A stretch of 64,000 nt of DNA from Bacteroidota bacterium (GTDB lineage: Bacteria > Bacteroidota > Bacteroidia > Bacteroidales > Dysgonomonadaceae). The translations under genes were made by a program, and so were the position numbers. Shown piece after piece: positions 29,234-37,670 of the stretch. Numbering within the stretch: position 1 is the first letter of the stretch; each line of letters begins with the position of its first letter. Below the pieces are notes generated by a model, which was given only the letters and a program-made list of their open reading frames with translations, made no database searches and was not told where the DNA came from. Location: assembly GCA_023424395.1 (NCBI GenBank), contig JAFADY010000020.1:228372-292371 (forward strand), in the 5' to 3' direction.

Positions 29234-30952
29234 CTAATAATCCCCCGGCGTTTTCTCCTCCGGATATTCTTCCTTAAATCCTTTCCAATAGTCTTTTATC
29301 GTAGATTTCACTTCGCGGTACAGCAACAAAATCCCCAGCAAATTAGGAACAGTCATCAAAACTATGGTGATAAGAGATAGATTCCAAATGATGGTGGTAT
29401 CGATAAAAGAAGCCAAAAAGAATGCGATCACGTAAAAAATGCGGTAAGGCATCACGAATTTCGAACCGAACAAAAACGTAACCGACCGGCCGCCGTAGTA
29501 CGACCACGCAAGCGCGGTGGAAAATGCAAAAAGCAATAACCCGATGGCGACGATGTATTTTCCCCAGCCGCCGAAATAACTTCTCGTGAATGCCATCGTG
29601 GTAAGCGGGGCACTGTGAAGAAGGGAATTGCCGTTGAATACCAGCGTGCCGGCGTTGACAAGTTTTCCGTTCACTACGTCTATTTCTCCGCTGAAGGGCT
29701 GATTATTGGATGAAACAATAATTTTTTCGGCAATGGAGCGGGCATGAATAATGGATAGCGGATTTTGAATAACTCCGTCCGCTACTTGCAGTTTTCCGCT
29801 GAAGACCGGCTCCCTGAAACCTGCGATATTCATATGTTTGCGCAAGATATTGGCCTGCGCTTTATCGGTATCGTCGTATTTTTTGGCAAGCACTTCGATA
29901 TCGGTCAGTTGAAACTGATTGGGCAACTTTTCGTTCCACACGCCCGAAGACAGCAGTACCAGTCCGGTAATAAAACAAATGATCAGCGTATCGATAAACG
30001 GTTCCAGAATGGCCACCATTCCTTCGGAAACGGGTTCGTGCGCTTTTGCCGAAGCGTGCGCAATCGGGGCAGAACCTTGTCCCGCTTCGTTGGAAAACAA
30101 TCCCCGATTCACTCCGTTATTGAACGCATAAGCGAATCCGGCACCCAAAAAACCGCCTACAGCAGCCGTTCCGGTAAAAACATTCGCGAAAACCGACGTA
30201 AACGAAGGGATAATATTTTCATAGTTGAAGATAATTACTGCCAACGCGCCTATCAGATACAAGACAGCCATAAACGGCACCAGTTTTTCGGTTACTTTGG
30301 CAATTCGCTTGATGCCGCCAATGATAATGAGTCCCAGCAAAACGGCTAAAATAGCTCCTGTTACCATATGTTTTATACCGAATGTGGCAAAAATGGAATT
30401 GGAAATGCTGTTGATCTGTGGCAAACTGCCGGTTCCGAACGATGAAAGAATGGCGGCGCAGGCGAAAAATACACCCATCCATTTGCCCGTTTTCAGGATT
30501 TTTCCGTTTTTGAGACGAAGATTGAGGCGTTTTTTCATGTAGTACATCGGCCCGCCGGAAACTTGACCCTTTGAGTCGAAATCGCGATATTTGTGCGAAA
30601 GTGTAACTTCTACAAATTTCGTGCACATACCGATGAAAGCGGAGAAAAGCATCCAAAACAACGCCGCCGGGCCGCCCAGATAAATGGCGAATGCCACGCC
30701 CGCGATATTTCCCGTACCCACTGTTCCGGACAAAGCCGTTGCCAGCGCCTGAAAATGAGACGTATCTCCCTTGTCGGTCGCTTTGTCGTACTTTCCTTTA
30801 ACGATTTTTATCGCATGTCTGAAATACCGGATTTGCGGGAATTTCAGATAGATCGTGAAAAATATGCCTGTTCCCAACAAAAGAAAAACAAACCAATGGT
30901 GCCCGCCCAGGTAACTATGCAGTGTGATTAAGAAGTTGTTTATTTGTTGCAT
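29234..30952 (-). CDS. sodium:alanine symporter family (AGCS) transporter
   Basis: A 572-residue inner-membrane carrier. Conserved AGCS blocks: FRHAIKIVKGKYD, ALATALSGTVGTGNIAGVA (substrate/Na+ site), GGPAALFWMLFSAFIGM and NNGVNRGLFSNEAGQGSAPIAHA. It imports alanine or glycine with Na+. Compared with the usual 450-500 residues it has an insertion of about 110 residues (about 330-440, with FQLTDIEVLAKKYDD and SLLHSAPLT) between late helices, probably an extracytoplasmic loop. Its start overlaps the end of a small truncated gene by 13 bp. It is complete. Confidence 0.88.
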   Translation of the reverse strand: MQQINNFLITLHSYLGGHHWFVFLLLGTGIFFTIYLKFPQIRYFRHAIKIVKGKYDKATDKGDTSHFQALATALSGTVGTGNIAGVAFAIYLGGPAALFWMLFSAFIGMCTKFVEVTLSHKYRDFDSKGQVSGGPMYYMKKRLNLRLKNGKILKTGKWMGVFFACAAILSSFGTGSLPQINSISNSIFATFGIKHMVTGAILAVLLGLIIIGGIKRIAKVTEKLVPFMAVLYLIGALAVIIFNYENIIPSFTSVFANVFTGTAAVGGFLGAGFAYAFNNGVNRGLFSNEAGQGSAPIAHASAKAHEPVSEGMVAILEPFIDTLIICFITGLVLLSSGVWNEKLPNQFQLTDIEVLAKKYDDTDKAQANILRKHMNIAGFREPVFSGKLQVADGVIQNPLSIIHARSIAEKIIVSSNNQPFSGEIDVVNGKLVNAGTLVFNGNSLLHSAPLTTMAFTRSYFGGWGKYIVAIGLLLFAFSTALAWSYYGGRSVTFLFGSKFVMPYRIFYVIAFFLASFIDTTIIWNLSLITIVLMTVPNLLGILLLYREVKSTIKDYWKGFKEEYPEEKTPGDY

Positions 30953-31200
30953 TCTCCAGGGGTTTTAATTATCTTGTTTTTCTTTGAATAAGGAATAGAT
31001 ATTTTTGAAAATTCGTATGTATTTCTGTTGTTAATCAAAACTTCAAAGTAGTATTTTTTTCTCAATATTTGTTTAGGGGTAACTTCTATTTCATTTTTCT
31101 GATGTAAAAGTGCAACATCAAACTCCTGTCCTAAAACAGAAAAATTCCATGATAATAATATTAAAAAAGTTAAATACTTTATATTTACTGGTATATTCAT
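30940..31200 (-). pseudogene. 5' remnant of a secreted protein, probably DUF3857/transglutaminase type
   Basis: An 86-residue ORF with a signal peptide (about 1-24) followed by a segment that looks like the beginning of DUF3857 proteins (EVLINNRNTYEFSKISIPYSK). The similarity stops at about 30965. The remaining residues KTPGECNK come from sequence just upstream of the symporter start. The rest of the gene is absent, so this is probably a deletion remnant fused next to the symporter. It is AT-rich. A small functional secreted peptide cannot be excluded. Confidence 0.5.
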
Positions 31201-31348
31201 GATAAAAAAATGAAACTAAGACTATTATAGTTATGAGCAATGTACTATCACATTTATTTTTGCAAATATATTTATTTCTATCGAAAAATCAAGCAGGCGA
31301 TATCGTTTTTACTGTTTCTCAGTAGGACAAGAAACAAAATCACGAAAA

Positions 31349-31381
31349 TTTGTCGCTATTTTGTAATAATACCTATCTTTG
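31349..31381 (+). promoter_or_regulatory. full consensus promoter for the DUF4922/USP/TPR operon
   Basis: TTTG at 31349-31352, a 21-nt spacer, and TATCTTTG at 31374-31381. This is a close match to the Bacteroidetes -33/-7 consensus, 21 nt before the ATG at 31403. Confidence 0.75.
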
Positions 31382-31402
31382 CTTCGCATAATCAGGAATT
31401 GA

Positions 31403-32245
31403 ATGAATTTACAGAAGGAAATAGAAACACTTTTGGAGTCGCAACGCACAGATTGGGATCAATTAGAAGCAGCCATCAACAAACTTGATCACGTAAAAAC
31501 AAAAAATTTCAATTGGGGAACGCATATCCAAGTTAAAATTCAATATAATCCGACAAGAATAATATCCGCATCTTCTAAAATTGATAAAAAAACCATCGAA
31601 AAACGGCCTTGTTTTTTGTGTGAAGAGAACCGTCCCGCGATACAAAAAGGAATCAGTTTTCTCGAAAAATATATTATTCTCATCAACCCTTATCCCATTC
31701 TCCACAATCACATTACAATTTCGCTTCACTCACACGTTCCGCAAAGGATCAGAAAAAAAATAGGCGATATGCTTACGTTAGCCGAGAAGCTGCCGGATTA
31801 TGTTGTTTTCTATAACGGCCCCAAATGCGGCGCCTCCGCGCCCGACCATTTTCATTTGCAGGCAGGATTGAAAATTCCCGTTTTAATGGCCGGCGAAAAC
31901 GAATTGCGGTCGTGCCTGGTGATAGAAAGCGAATCGAAAAAAGAAGTGGAAGATCGTTTTGAAGATGTTTACAAATACTTACAAAGCAAACAACCCGAAG
32001 AAGATGAACCAATGATGAACCTGATTGCTTTTACGGAAAATAAAAATTACGTTTTACATATTTTCCCGCGTAAAGCACATCGGTCGAAACAATATTTCGA
32101 AGAAGGAAAACGGAAACTGCTTATTAGCCCGGGCGCACTTGATATGGCCGGATTAATTATCGCGCCAAGGCCGGAAGACTTTGAAAAAATTGAAAAAGAA
32201 GATCTCGAAGATATTTTCTCACAGGTTTCGATGCCTGTTATTTGA
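31403..32245 (+). CDS. DUF4922 HIT-like nucleotidyltransferase/phosphorylase family protein
   Basis: A 280-residue protein. RPCFLCEENRP holds a CxxC pair that could bind zinc, and DHFHLQAG is a HIT-type H-x-H-x-Q active-site motif (about residue 155). This is the pattern of galactose-1-phosphate uridylyltransferase-like and GDP-hexose phosphorylase enzymes and of DUF4922. A nucleotide-sugar phosphorylase or transferase activity is likely, but the substrate is not known. It is first in a cluster with a USP-domain protein (47 nt downstream) and a TPR protein, driven by the promoter at 31349-31381. Confidence 0.72.
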   Translation: MNLQKEIETLLESQRTDWDQLEAAINKLDHVKTKNFNWGTHIQVKIQYNPTRIISASSKIDKKTIEKRPCFLCEENRPAIQKGISFLEKYIILINPYPILHNHITISLHSHVPQRIRKKIGDMLTLAEKLPDYVVFYNGPKCGASAPDHFHLQAGLKIPVLMAGENELRSCLVIESESKKEVEDRFEDVYKYLQSKQPEEDEPMMNLIAFTENKNYVLHIFPRKAHRSKQYFEEGKRKLLISPGALDMAGLIIAPRPEDFEKIEKEDLEDIFSQVSMPVI

Positions 32246-32292
32246 ATTAAAAACTACAATCTGATTTTCATATTGTAAAACACAAAAATGGT

Positions 32293-33174
32293 ATGGATTT
32301 TGCTGATATTTTACTCAAAAGACTTGATGGCGAAAACGAACTGAAAAAACCTATCAAAGCGTTGATTTGTTTTTCGAAGCCTAAAACCGGAGTTGCCCTT
32401 GGCAAACTCATCGTTGACATTGTAAAAGCGAAGGCCGAAAGATCATCGGTAACAGCGCTCAATCTGATTGATGAGGAACAAGCCGCTGAAATTGAGGATG
32501 AAGTGTTGTACAAAACACAACTTTTTTCGGAACTGGTAGATCGATGCGAGAAAAACAAAGTGAGCATTCGCACGTTTGTGAAGAAATCGGATGATTTTGT
32601 CAACGATATTCTTGCCATGGCAAAAGAATTGGATTGCAACCTCATTTTGTTGGGCATAGGAAATCAAATTCTCACACCCGTTCTTTGGGAAAAATATGCG
32701 AAAATAAAAGACAGTAACTCCGAAGAGTTGCCGCAAAAAACAGGTAAATACGGCTTGAGAGGAGTATCAACTTTATTGATGAGAAATCCGGTATCGACCG
32801 GCATTTTCGTAGAAAGCAATTTCCGTAGTCCCGGGCAAATATTTACACCTTTGCTTCACAAAGATGATGTTTCGATTTTTCCTTACCTTTTCCAGATGGC
32901 CAAACTGCCCTACGTAAAAGCTACAGTTTGGGATGCCATAGGAATTATCGATTCCGATCAGAAAGTGCAAAAAATATTTCAGTACATCAAAAAAAAGACC
33001 GACGACAGGGTAGCTTTGTGGGATAACAACAAAAAAATCGATGCGGAGTTTATCCAAAAGCAAGACTTAATTATGATAGGCATCACCGGATGGGAAAGAT
33101 TAATAGGTTCGGCCATTCCTTGGTTAAATTCGCTTCCATCAACTTTAATTATTAAAGATGATTCAAAAACCTGA
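32293..33174 (+). CDS. tandem universal-stress-protein-like domains (detached antiporter C-terminus)
   Basis: A 293-residue soluble protein with no membrane helix. It resembles the C-terminal cytoplasmic part of Bacteroidetes cation:proton antiporters, which holds two USP-like domains. Here the first is KALICFSKPKTGVALGKLIVDIV to LILLGIG (about 20-120), and the second is RNPVSTGIFV to STLIIKD (about 165-290). No antiporter is encoded upstream. The stop is 3 nt before the next ATG, so it is co-translated with the 739-residue TPR protein. It may be a nucleotide-sensing regulator. Function is inferred only. Confidence 0.62.
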   Translation: MDFADILLKRLDGENELKKPIKALICFSKPKTGVALGKLIVDIVKAKAERSSVTALNLIDEEQAAEIEDEVLYKTQLFSELVDRCEKNKVSIRTFVKKSDDFVNDILAMAKELDCNLILLGIGNQILTPVLWEKYAKIKDSNSEELPQKTGKYGLRGVSTLLMRNPVSTGIFVESNFRSPGQIFTPLLHKDDVSIFPYLFQMAKLPYVKATVWDAIGIIDSDQKVQKIFQYIKKKTDDRVALWDNNKKIDAEFIQKQDLIMIGITGWERLIGSAIPWLNSLPSTLIIKDDSKT

Positions 33175-33177
33175 CAA

Positions 33178-35397
33178 ATGAACACCAACGAAGCAAAACA
33201 AAAAAGAAAAGCAATATATCAACATATAGAAAACAACGAGCTTAAAAGCGCCTTCGATGCCATTAAGGATTTAGTGGGCGATCAGCAAAATTGGTTACTA
33301 ACAGAGAAACTCAACGAGCTGGAAACCAATTACAAATACATGATCCATTACCTGATTGAAGGCAATAAGGATCCCGAGCAAAAAAAACTACACACCCAAT
33401 TCATTCGTAATACTTACAGGTTGGTTGACGATGCTTTGGAAAACCTCCTTTTGCAAAGCAGTTCTTCCCTTTTTTTCGAAAAAGTGAGAACGGCAAATGT
33501 ACGCAAACATGTTTCCATGAGCGATTATATAGACGCGATTTCCAAACAGGAAGACACCCTCTCTTTCATTGATATTTTGCCCGACGGAGAAGAGAAACAA
33601 ACACGTGCAAAGCAAAACGCTACGGAGCACCAACACACCGTACAAGACATGTTTTACGCGGTTTTCACGGCGCCGCGCGCCAACGACGATCAAATTTCGG
33701 AATACAAGAGTTTTTTGGAAAATTCCATCATTTCGCTCAACGATAAATCAATGCTTATTTCTGCATTAACCCTGAATGCGCTGCAACGTTTCGATGTAAA
33801 AAAGATGGAACTTTTACTCGACGTTTGCAAAATGGAGATTCCTGAATTGGCTATGCGAGCCATAACAGGCATTATTCCCATTTTTCAGAAATATGAAAAA
33901 CGCTGGAAATTTTTCCCGGAAATTATCCATCGAACCAATTTGCTGTCGGATGATCCAGTCTTTAGCAGGCGTTTAATTACAGCTATTATTCAGTATATTC
34001 AAGCGCACGAAACGGAACGGATCACCAAAAAACTGACGGAAGAGATCATCCCCGAAATGATGAAACTAAGCCCGATGATCGGGAAAAAAATAAATCTGGA
34101 CGAGTGGATGGGCGAAAGCGGTATTGAAGATAAAAATCCCGAATGGCAAAAAATATTCGATGAAGCAGGGCTTACCGACAAACTGCAAGAATTTTCGGAA
34201 CTGCAATTGGGCGGCGCCGATGTGTTTCATTCCACTTTTTCGAACTTAAAAAATTATCCGTTTTTCAATGAAATGAGCAACTGGTTTTTGCCTTTCGATC
34301 CCGGCCATCCGCAAATTCAACAAATGTTCGCTGAAAAATCGGAGCGAGATGTTTTGCTGTCCACTTTACTCAACACACAACTGATGTGCAACTCCGATAA
34401 ATATTCCATGTGTTTCAGTATGATGATGATGCCCGAAGAATATCGGAAAATGATGATTTCGCAACTCAGCGCCGAGGGCGAAGAAATAAGACGGATGGAG
34501 GAAGAAGAACTTACGCTCAATCCTTACGGAAAAGAAGAAACCACTTGTAAGCAATATATACAAGATCTTTACCGTTTCTTCAAATTATTTCCCAGAAAGG
34601 CCGATTTCACCGATATTTTTGCTTTGCCGTTAAATTATCACCAAATAAAATTATTTGAGCCCATAGTTTCAAATCCAACTCATTTAAAACGCATAGCGTT
34701 GTATTATTTCGAGAAAAATAATTTCGCCGAAGCGCTCTCAGCGTACAAAATGTTATCGAGAATAATTCCCGACGATAGTGAAATACAGCAAAAAATAGGC
34801 TATTGCCACCAAATGCTGGGAAATACCCGAAATGCATTGCACGCTTACTTAAAAGCGGAGCTTATCGATGAAAATAATACTTGGAATTTACGCCGTATCG
34901 CGCATTGTTATCGCATTCTGAAAGAACCCGAAAGCGCCTTGCAATATTACCGCCGATTGGAGCAACTGAAACCAGATGATATGAATATTCAACTGAATAT
35001 CGGGCATTGTTATTTAGAGTTGAAAGAGTATGAACAAGCGCTCAATTATTACTTTAAAGTAGAATTATCCGATAGCAATAATGCACGCGCTTGGCGCTCC
35101 ATCGCCTGGTGCGCGTTTTTATCGCGAAAGTTCGATGTGGCGCAAAACTATTACAGGCAGATACTCGAAAAAAATCCCAACGTACACGATTTTCTCAATG
35201 CCGGACACGTGGAGATTTGCCTCGAAAACCCCAAAGAAGCGGTTGAGTTCTACAAAAAATCATTGGAAAAGACCGGAAGTTTCGATACTTTTCGAGCCAT
35301 GCTCGCCGAAGACGAAGACGAACTGCAAGAAGCCGGCGTGGATACTGATATTCTTCCGGTTATTTTGGATAAGATAAGGTATGATGGAGAGAGCTAA
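33178..35397 (+). CDS. large TPR-repeat protein of unknown function
   Basis: A 739-residue cytoplasmic protein without a signal peptide. The first 480 residues are helical and unlike any family I can name. From about 500 onward there are at least six tetratricopeptide repeats (for example AEALSAYKMLSRIIPDDSE, ALQYYRRLEQLKPDD, ALNYYFKVELSDSNN, EAVEFYKKSLEKTG). TPRs scaffold protein complexes. It follows the USP-like gene by 3 nt and ends 4 nt before the convergent nadD stop. A link with nucleotide signalling is only a guess from context. Confidence 0.7.
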   Translation: MNTNEAKQKRKAIYQHIENNELKSAFDAIKDLVGDQQNWLLTEKLNELETNYKYMIHYLIEGNKDPEQKKLHTQFIRNTYRLVDDALENLLLQSSSSLFFEKVRTANVRKHVSMSDYIDAISKQEDTLSFIDILPDGEEKQTRAKQNATEHQHTVQDMFYAVFTAPRANDDQISEYKSFLENSIISLNDKSMLISALTLNALQRFDVKKMELLLDVCKMEIPELAMRAITGIIPIFQKYEKRWKFFPEIIHRTNLLSDDPVFSRRLITAIIQYIQAHETERITKKLTEEIIPEMMKLSPMIGKKINLDEWMGESGIEDKNPEWQKIFDEAGLTDKLQEFSELQLGGADVFHSTFSNLKNYPFFNEMSNWFLPFDPGHPQIQQMFAEKSERDVLLSTLLNTQLMCNSDKYSMCFSMMMMPEEYRKMMISQLSAEGEEIRRMEEEELTLNPYGKEETTCKQYIQDLYRFFKLFPRKADFTDIFALPLNYHQIKLFEPIVSNPTHLKRIALYYFEKNNFAEALSAYKMLSRIIPDDSEIQQKIGYCHQMLGNTRNALHAYLKAELIDENNTWNLRRIAHCYRILKEPESALQYYRRLEQLKPDDMNIQLNIGHCYLELKEYEQALNYYFKVELSDSNNARAWRSIAWCAFLSRKFDVAQNYYRQILEKNPNVHDFLNAGHVEICLENPKEAVEFYKKSLEKTGSFDTFRAMLAEDEDELQEAGVDTDILPVILDKIRYDGES

Positions 35398-35401
35398 AAT
35401 T

Positions 35402-35986
35402 TTACCTATATAATTTTCTCTCTTCAATAAAATCATACACCTTTTCAGGCACAAATCCTCGCACATTTTTTCCATATCGAATACTTTCACGGATAAACGT
35501 GGAAGAAACTTCTATTATAGGCGCGTGTACAACCTGCACGGTTTTGGAAAATTCTTCGGGAATAATGATTTCTTCACCCAATCGGGGATAAATAAGAATT
35601 TTAAAGTCAAGAAGCAATTTGTTGTAATCTTTCCATTGCGGAAAACGAGTCCAATTATCTCCGCCGATAATTAATGTAAATTCTTTATCGGGATTTTCTT
35701 CGGTTAACTTCATTAATGTATGAATGGTATAAGACGGACGCGGCATGGAAAATTCAATATCGGAAACCTTGAGTTTATCAAAATCCAGCAAAGCCAATTC
35801 AGTCATGTGTAAACGAATATCATCCTCGAGTAGATCATCGGCATCTTTTAAAGGATTGTGTGGCGTAACCACGAGCCAGACTTCATCCAAATAGGTAAAC
35901 TCACTCATAAAGTTCGCGAGCATCAAATGCCCCGTGTGGATGGGATTAAAAGTCCCGGAAAATATACCGATTTGTTTCTTTTTCAT
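35402..35986 (-). CDS. nadD: nicotinate-nucleotide adenylyltransferase
   Basis: A 194-residue nucleotidyltransferase for NAD synthesis: it adenylates nicotinate mononucleotide. The HxGH-type motif is in GIFSGTFNPIHTGHLMLA and the C-terminal motif in ISSTFIRE form (EVSSTFIRESI). GGDNWTRFPQW is the middle block. The ATG at 35986 is chosen because MKKKQIGIFSG is the standard N-terminus. An upstream TTG/ATG extension would run through a terminator hairpin at 36018-36049. Confidence 0.94.
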   Translation of the reverse strand: MKKKQIGIFSGTFNPIHTGHLMLANFMSEFTYLDEVWLVVTPHNPLKDADDLLEDDIRLHMTELALLDFDKLKVSDIEFSMPRPSYTIHTLMKLTEENPDKEFTLIIGGDNWTRFPQWKDYNKLLLDFKILIYPRLGEEIIIPEEFSKTVQVVHAPIIEVSSTFIRESIRYGKNVRGFVPEKVYDFIEERKLYR

Positions 35987-36017
35987 TTCGACAATTCTTT
36001 CCACAAAAATATAAAAA

Positions 36018-36049
36018 AAACCGATGCATCTTAACAGATACATCGGTTT
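36018..36049 (-). terminator. terminator after the GlsB-type gene
   Basis: AAACCGATGCATC (36018-36030) and GATACATCGGTTT (36037-36049) form a 13-bp stem with one mismatch. On the minus strand it is followed by T8. It ends transcription of the small membrane-protein gene before nadD. Confidence 0.82.
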
Positions 36050-36069
36050 GGTGTGAGTTGATATGTGAG

Positions 36070-36315
36070 CTAAGCCCTCCTAAAGAGCGAGATTATCCAT
36101 AACAGAAGCACTGCTCCTACCAATGCTGTAATGAGGCTTCCAATGATTCCGCCTCCGGTTCCGATGCCCAACAGGCCAAAAACCCAGCCTCCGATAACGG
36201 CACCCACGATACCTACTAAAATGTTTACTAGAAGGCCGAAACCGCCTCCTCTCATTAAATTACCGGCAAGCCATCCGGCTACTGCTCCGATAATAATCCA
36301 CCATAACCATCCCAT
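36070..36315 (-). CDS. GlsB/YeaQ/YmgE-type stress membrane protein
   Basis: An 81-residue very hydrophobic, glycine-rich protein with three membrane segments: WLWWIIIGAVAGWLAGNLM with the family GAxAGWLAG motif, then GLLVNILVGIVGAVIGGWVF and a last helix LITALVGAVLLLWI followed by a short basic tail FRRA. These transglycosylase-associated proteins are often induced by general or envelope stress. Their molecular role is not settled. It is single-cistronic with its own terminator. Confidence 0.88.
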   Translation of the reverse strand: MGWLWWIIIGAVAGWLAGNLMRGGGFGLLVNILVGIVGAVIGGWVFGLLGIGTGGGIIGSLITALVGAVLLLWIISLFRRA

Positions 36316-36449
36316 AATTAAAAGTTTTTAGTTGATTAATAATATAAATTTTGTATAGTTCTAAACAGAAAATTGTATTTTCTACTTTTATAAACACAAA
36401 CAATAAAGATTTTGTTTAATCCTAACCAAAAAAACTTTAATTTTATTAC

Positions 36450-37592
36450 TTAACTCATCCGATTTTTGTAGTCTTCGTAACCAAAATCGCGATATAATTC
36501 AAAATTGCCGTCTTTCGTCCATAATCCGATGGAAGGGTGTGAAACGCCGTTAAACATGGTCGTTTTTACAATAGTATAATGGATCATGTCTTCAAAGATG
36601 ATTGTGTCGCCCACTTTCAGGGGTTCGTCGAACGACCAGTCACCCATAAAATCTCCGCTCAAACAACTGTTTCCACCCATTCGGTAAGTCGGTTTCCCTT
36701 GGATGGGCTCCTGATATGCTCCGCGAATGGCGGGTTTATAAGGCATTTCCAGGCAATCGGGCATGTGGCAGGCGAAAGAAACGTTAAGCATTGCCGTTTT
36801 CACGCCGTGATTTTCCACAATATCGGCTACTGTGGAAACCAGAATCCCCGTTTGCCACGCGAAAGCGCTTCCGGGCTCCATAATAATTTCCAAATGCGGA
36901 TATTTGGCTTTGAAAGCGAGTAAAAGAGAGATCAGGTGTTCCGTATCATAATCTTTGTGCGTCATTAAATGGCCTCCGCCAAGATTCAGCCATTGAATTT
37001 GTGAAAAAAGATGTCCGAATTTCTTTTCAACTACTTCCAGTGTTTTTTCCAGGTCGTACGAATTATTTTCGCAAAGGTTATGCAAGTGCAGTCCGGTTAT
37101 GCCTTCGGGAAGTGTTTCGCCTATTTGGTCGGCAATAACGCCAAGTCGTGAACCGGGCGCACTTGGATTGTACAGATCGGTTTCCACTACCGAAAATTCA
37201 GGATTAATGCGCACACCGCATTTAATATTTTTCCCGGAAGCAACTACTTGCGGATAAAATCTTTGGAATTGCGACAAGGAATTGAAGGTAATATGGCTGC
37301 TGTATTTTAGAAAAACAGGAAAATCTTCATCGGTGTACGACGGCGCGTAAGTATGTGCCGGGCTTCCCATTTCTTCAAAAGCCAATTGCGCTTCGGCTAC
37401 CGAACTCGCCGTGGAATTTCCAATGTATTCCCTGATAATCGGAAAAGATTTCCACATGGCAAAAGCTTTAAATGCAAGAATAATTTCCACTTCCGCCCGA
37501 TCTTTTACCGATTTGATTAACTGCAGATTCTTGCGAAGCAATTCCTCCTCCATCACGTAACACGGCGAAGGTATTTTTGAAAAGTCTATCAT
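36450..37592 (-). CDS. nspC: carboxynorspermidine decarboxylase
   Basis: A 380-residue fold-III PLP decarboxylase (alanine racemase-like). The PLP lysine is in LAFKAFAMW (about residue 43). HNLCENN and LNLGGGHLMTH form the phosphate-binding glycine loop, and CHMPDCLEMPYKP is typical of NspC. It decarboxylates carboxy(nor)spermidine in the alternative spermidine pathway. Partner carboxynorspermidine dehydrogenase is not in the window. speA at 61153 supplies the start of the agmatine-putrescine branch. Confidence 0.93.
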   Translation of the reverse strand: MIDFSKIPSPCYVMEEELLRKNLQLIKSVKDRAEVEIILAFKAFAMWKSFPIIREYIGNSTASSVAEAQLAFEEMGSPAHTYAPSYTDEDFPVFLKYSSHITFNSLSQFQRFYPQVVASGKNIKCGVRINPEFSVVETDLYNPSAPGSRLGVIADQIGETLPEGITGLHLHNLCENNSYDLEKTLEVVEKKFGHLFSQIQWLNLGGGHLMTHKDYDTEHLISLLLAFKAKYPHLEIIMEPGSAFAWQTGILVSTVADIVENHGVKTAMLNVSFACHMPDCLEMPYKPAIRGAYQEPIQGKPTYRMGGNSCLSGDFMGDWSFDEPLKVGDTIIFEDMIHYTIVKTTMFNGVSHPSIGLWTKDGNFELYRDFGYEDYKNRMS

Positions 37593-37618
37593 TATAATCT
37601 ATTTGAAACCATAAAGAT

Positions 37619-37650
37619 AAAAAAGACCGAATTATTATCCGGCCTTTTTT
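37619..37650 (-). terminator. terminator after the CoA-transferase gene
   Basis: An A/T-flanked stem (AAAAAGACCG with CCGGCCTTTTT, one mismatch, loop of about nine bases) with a T run on each side. It is positioned 20 nt after the CoA-transferase stop on the minus strand. Confidence 0.65.
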
Positions 37651-37670
37651 GCTATTTTTTAATAAGAATT

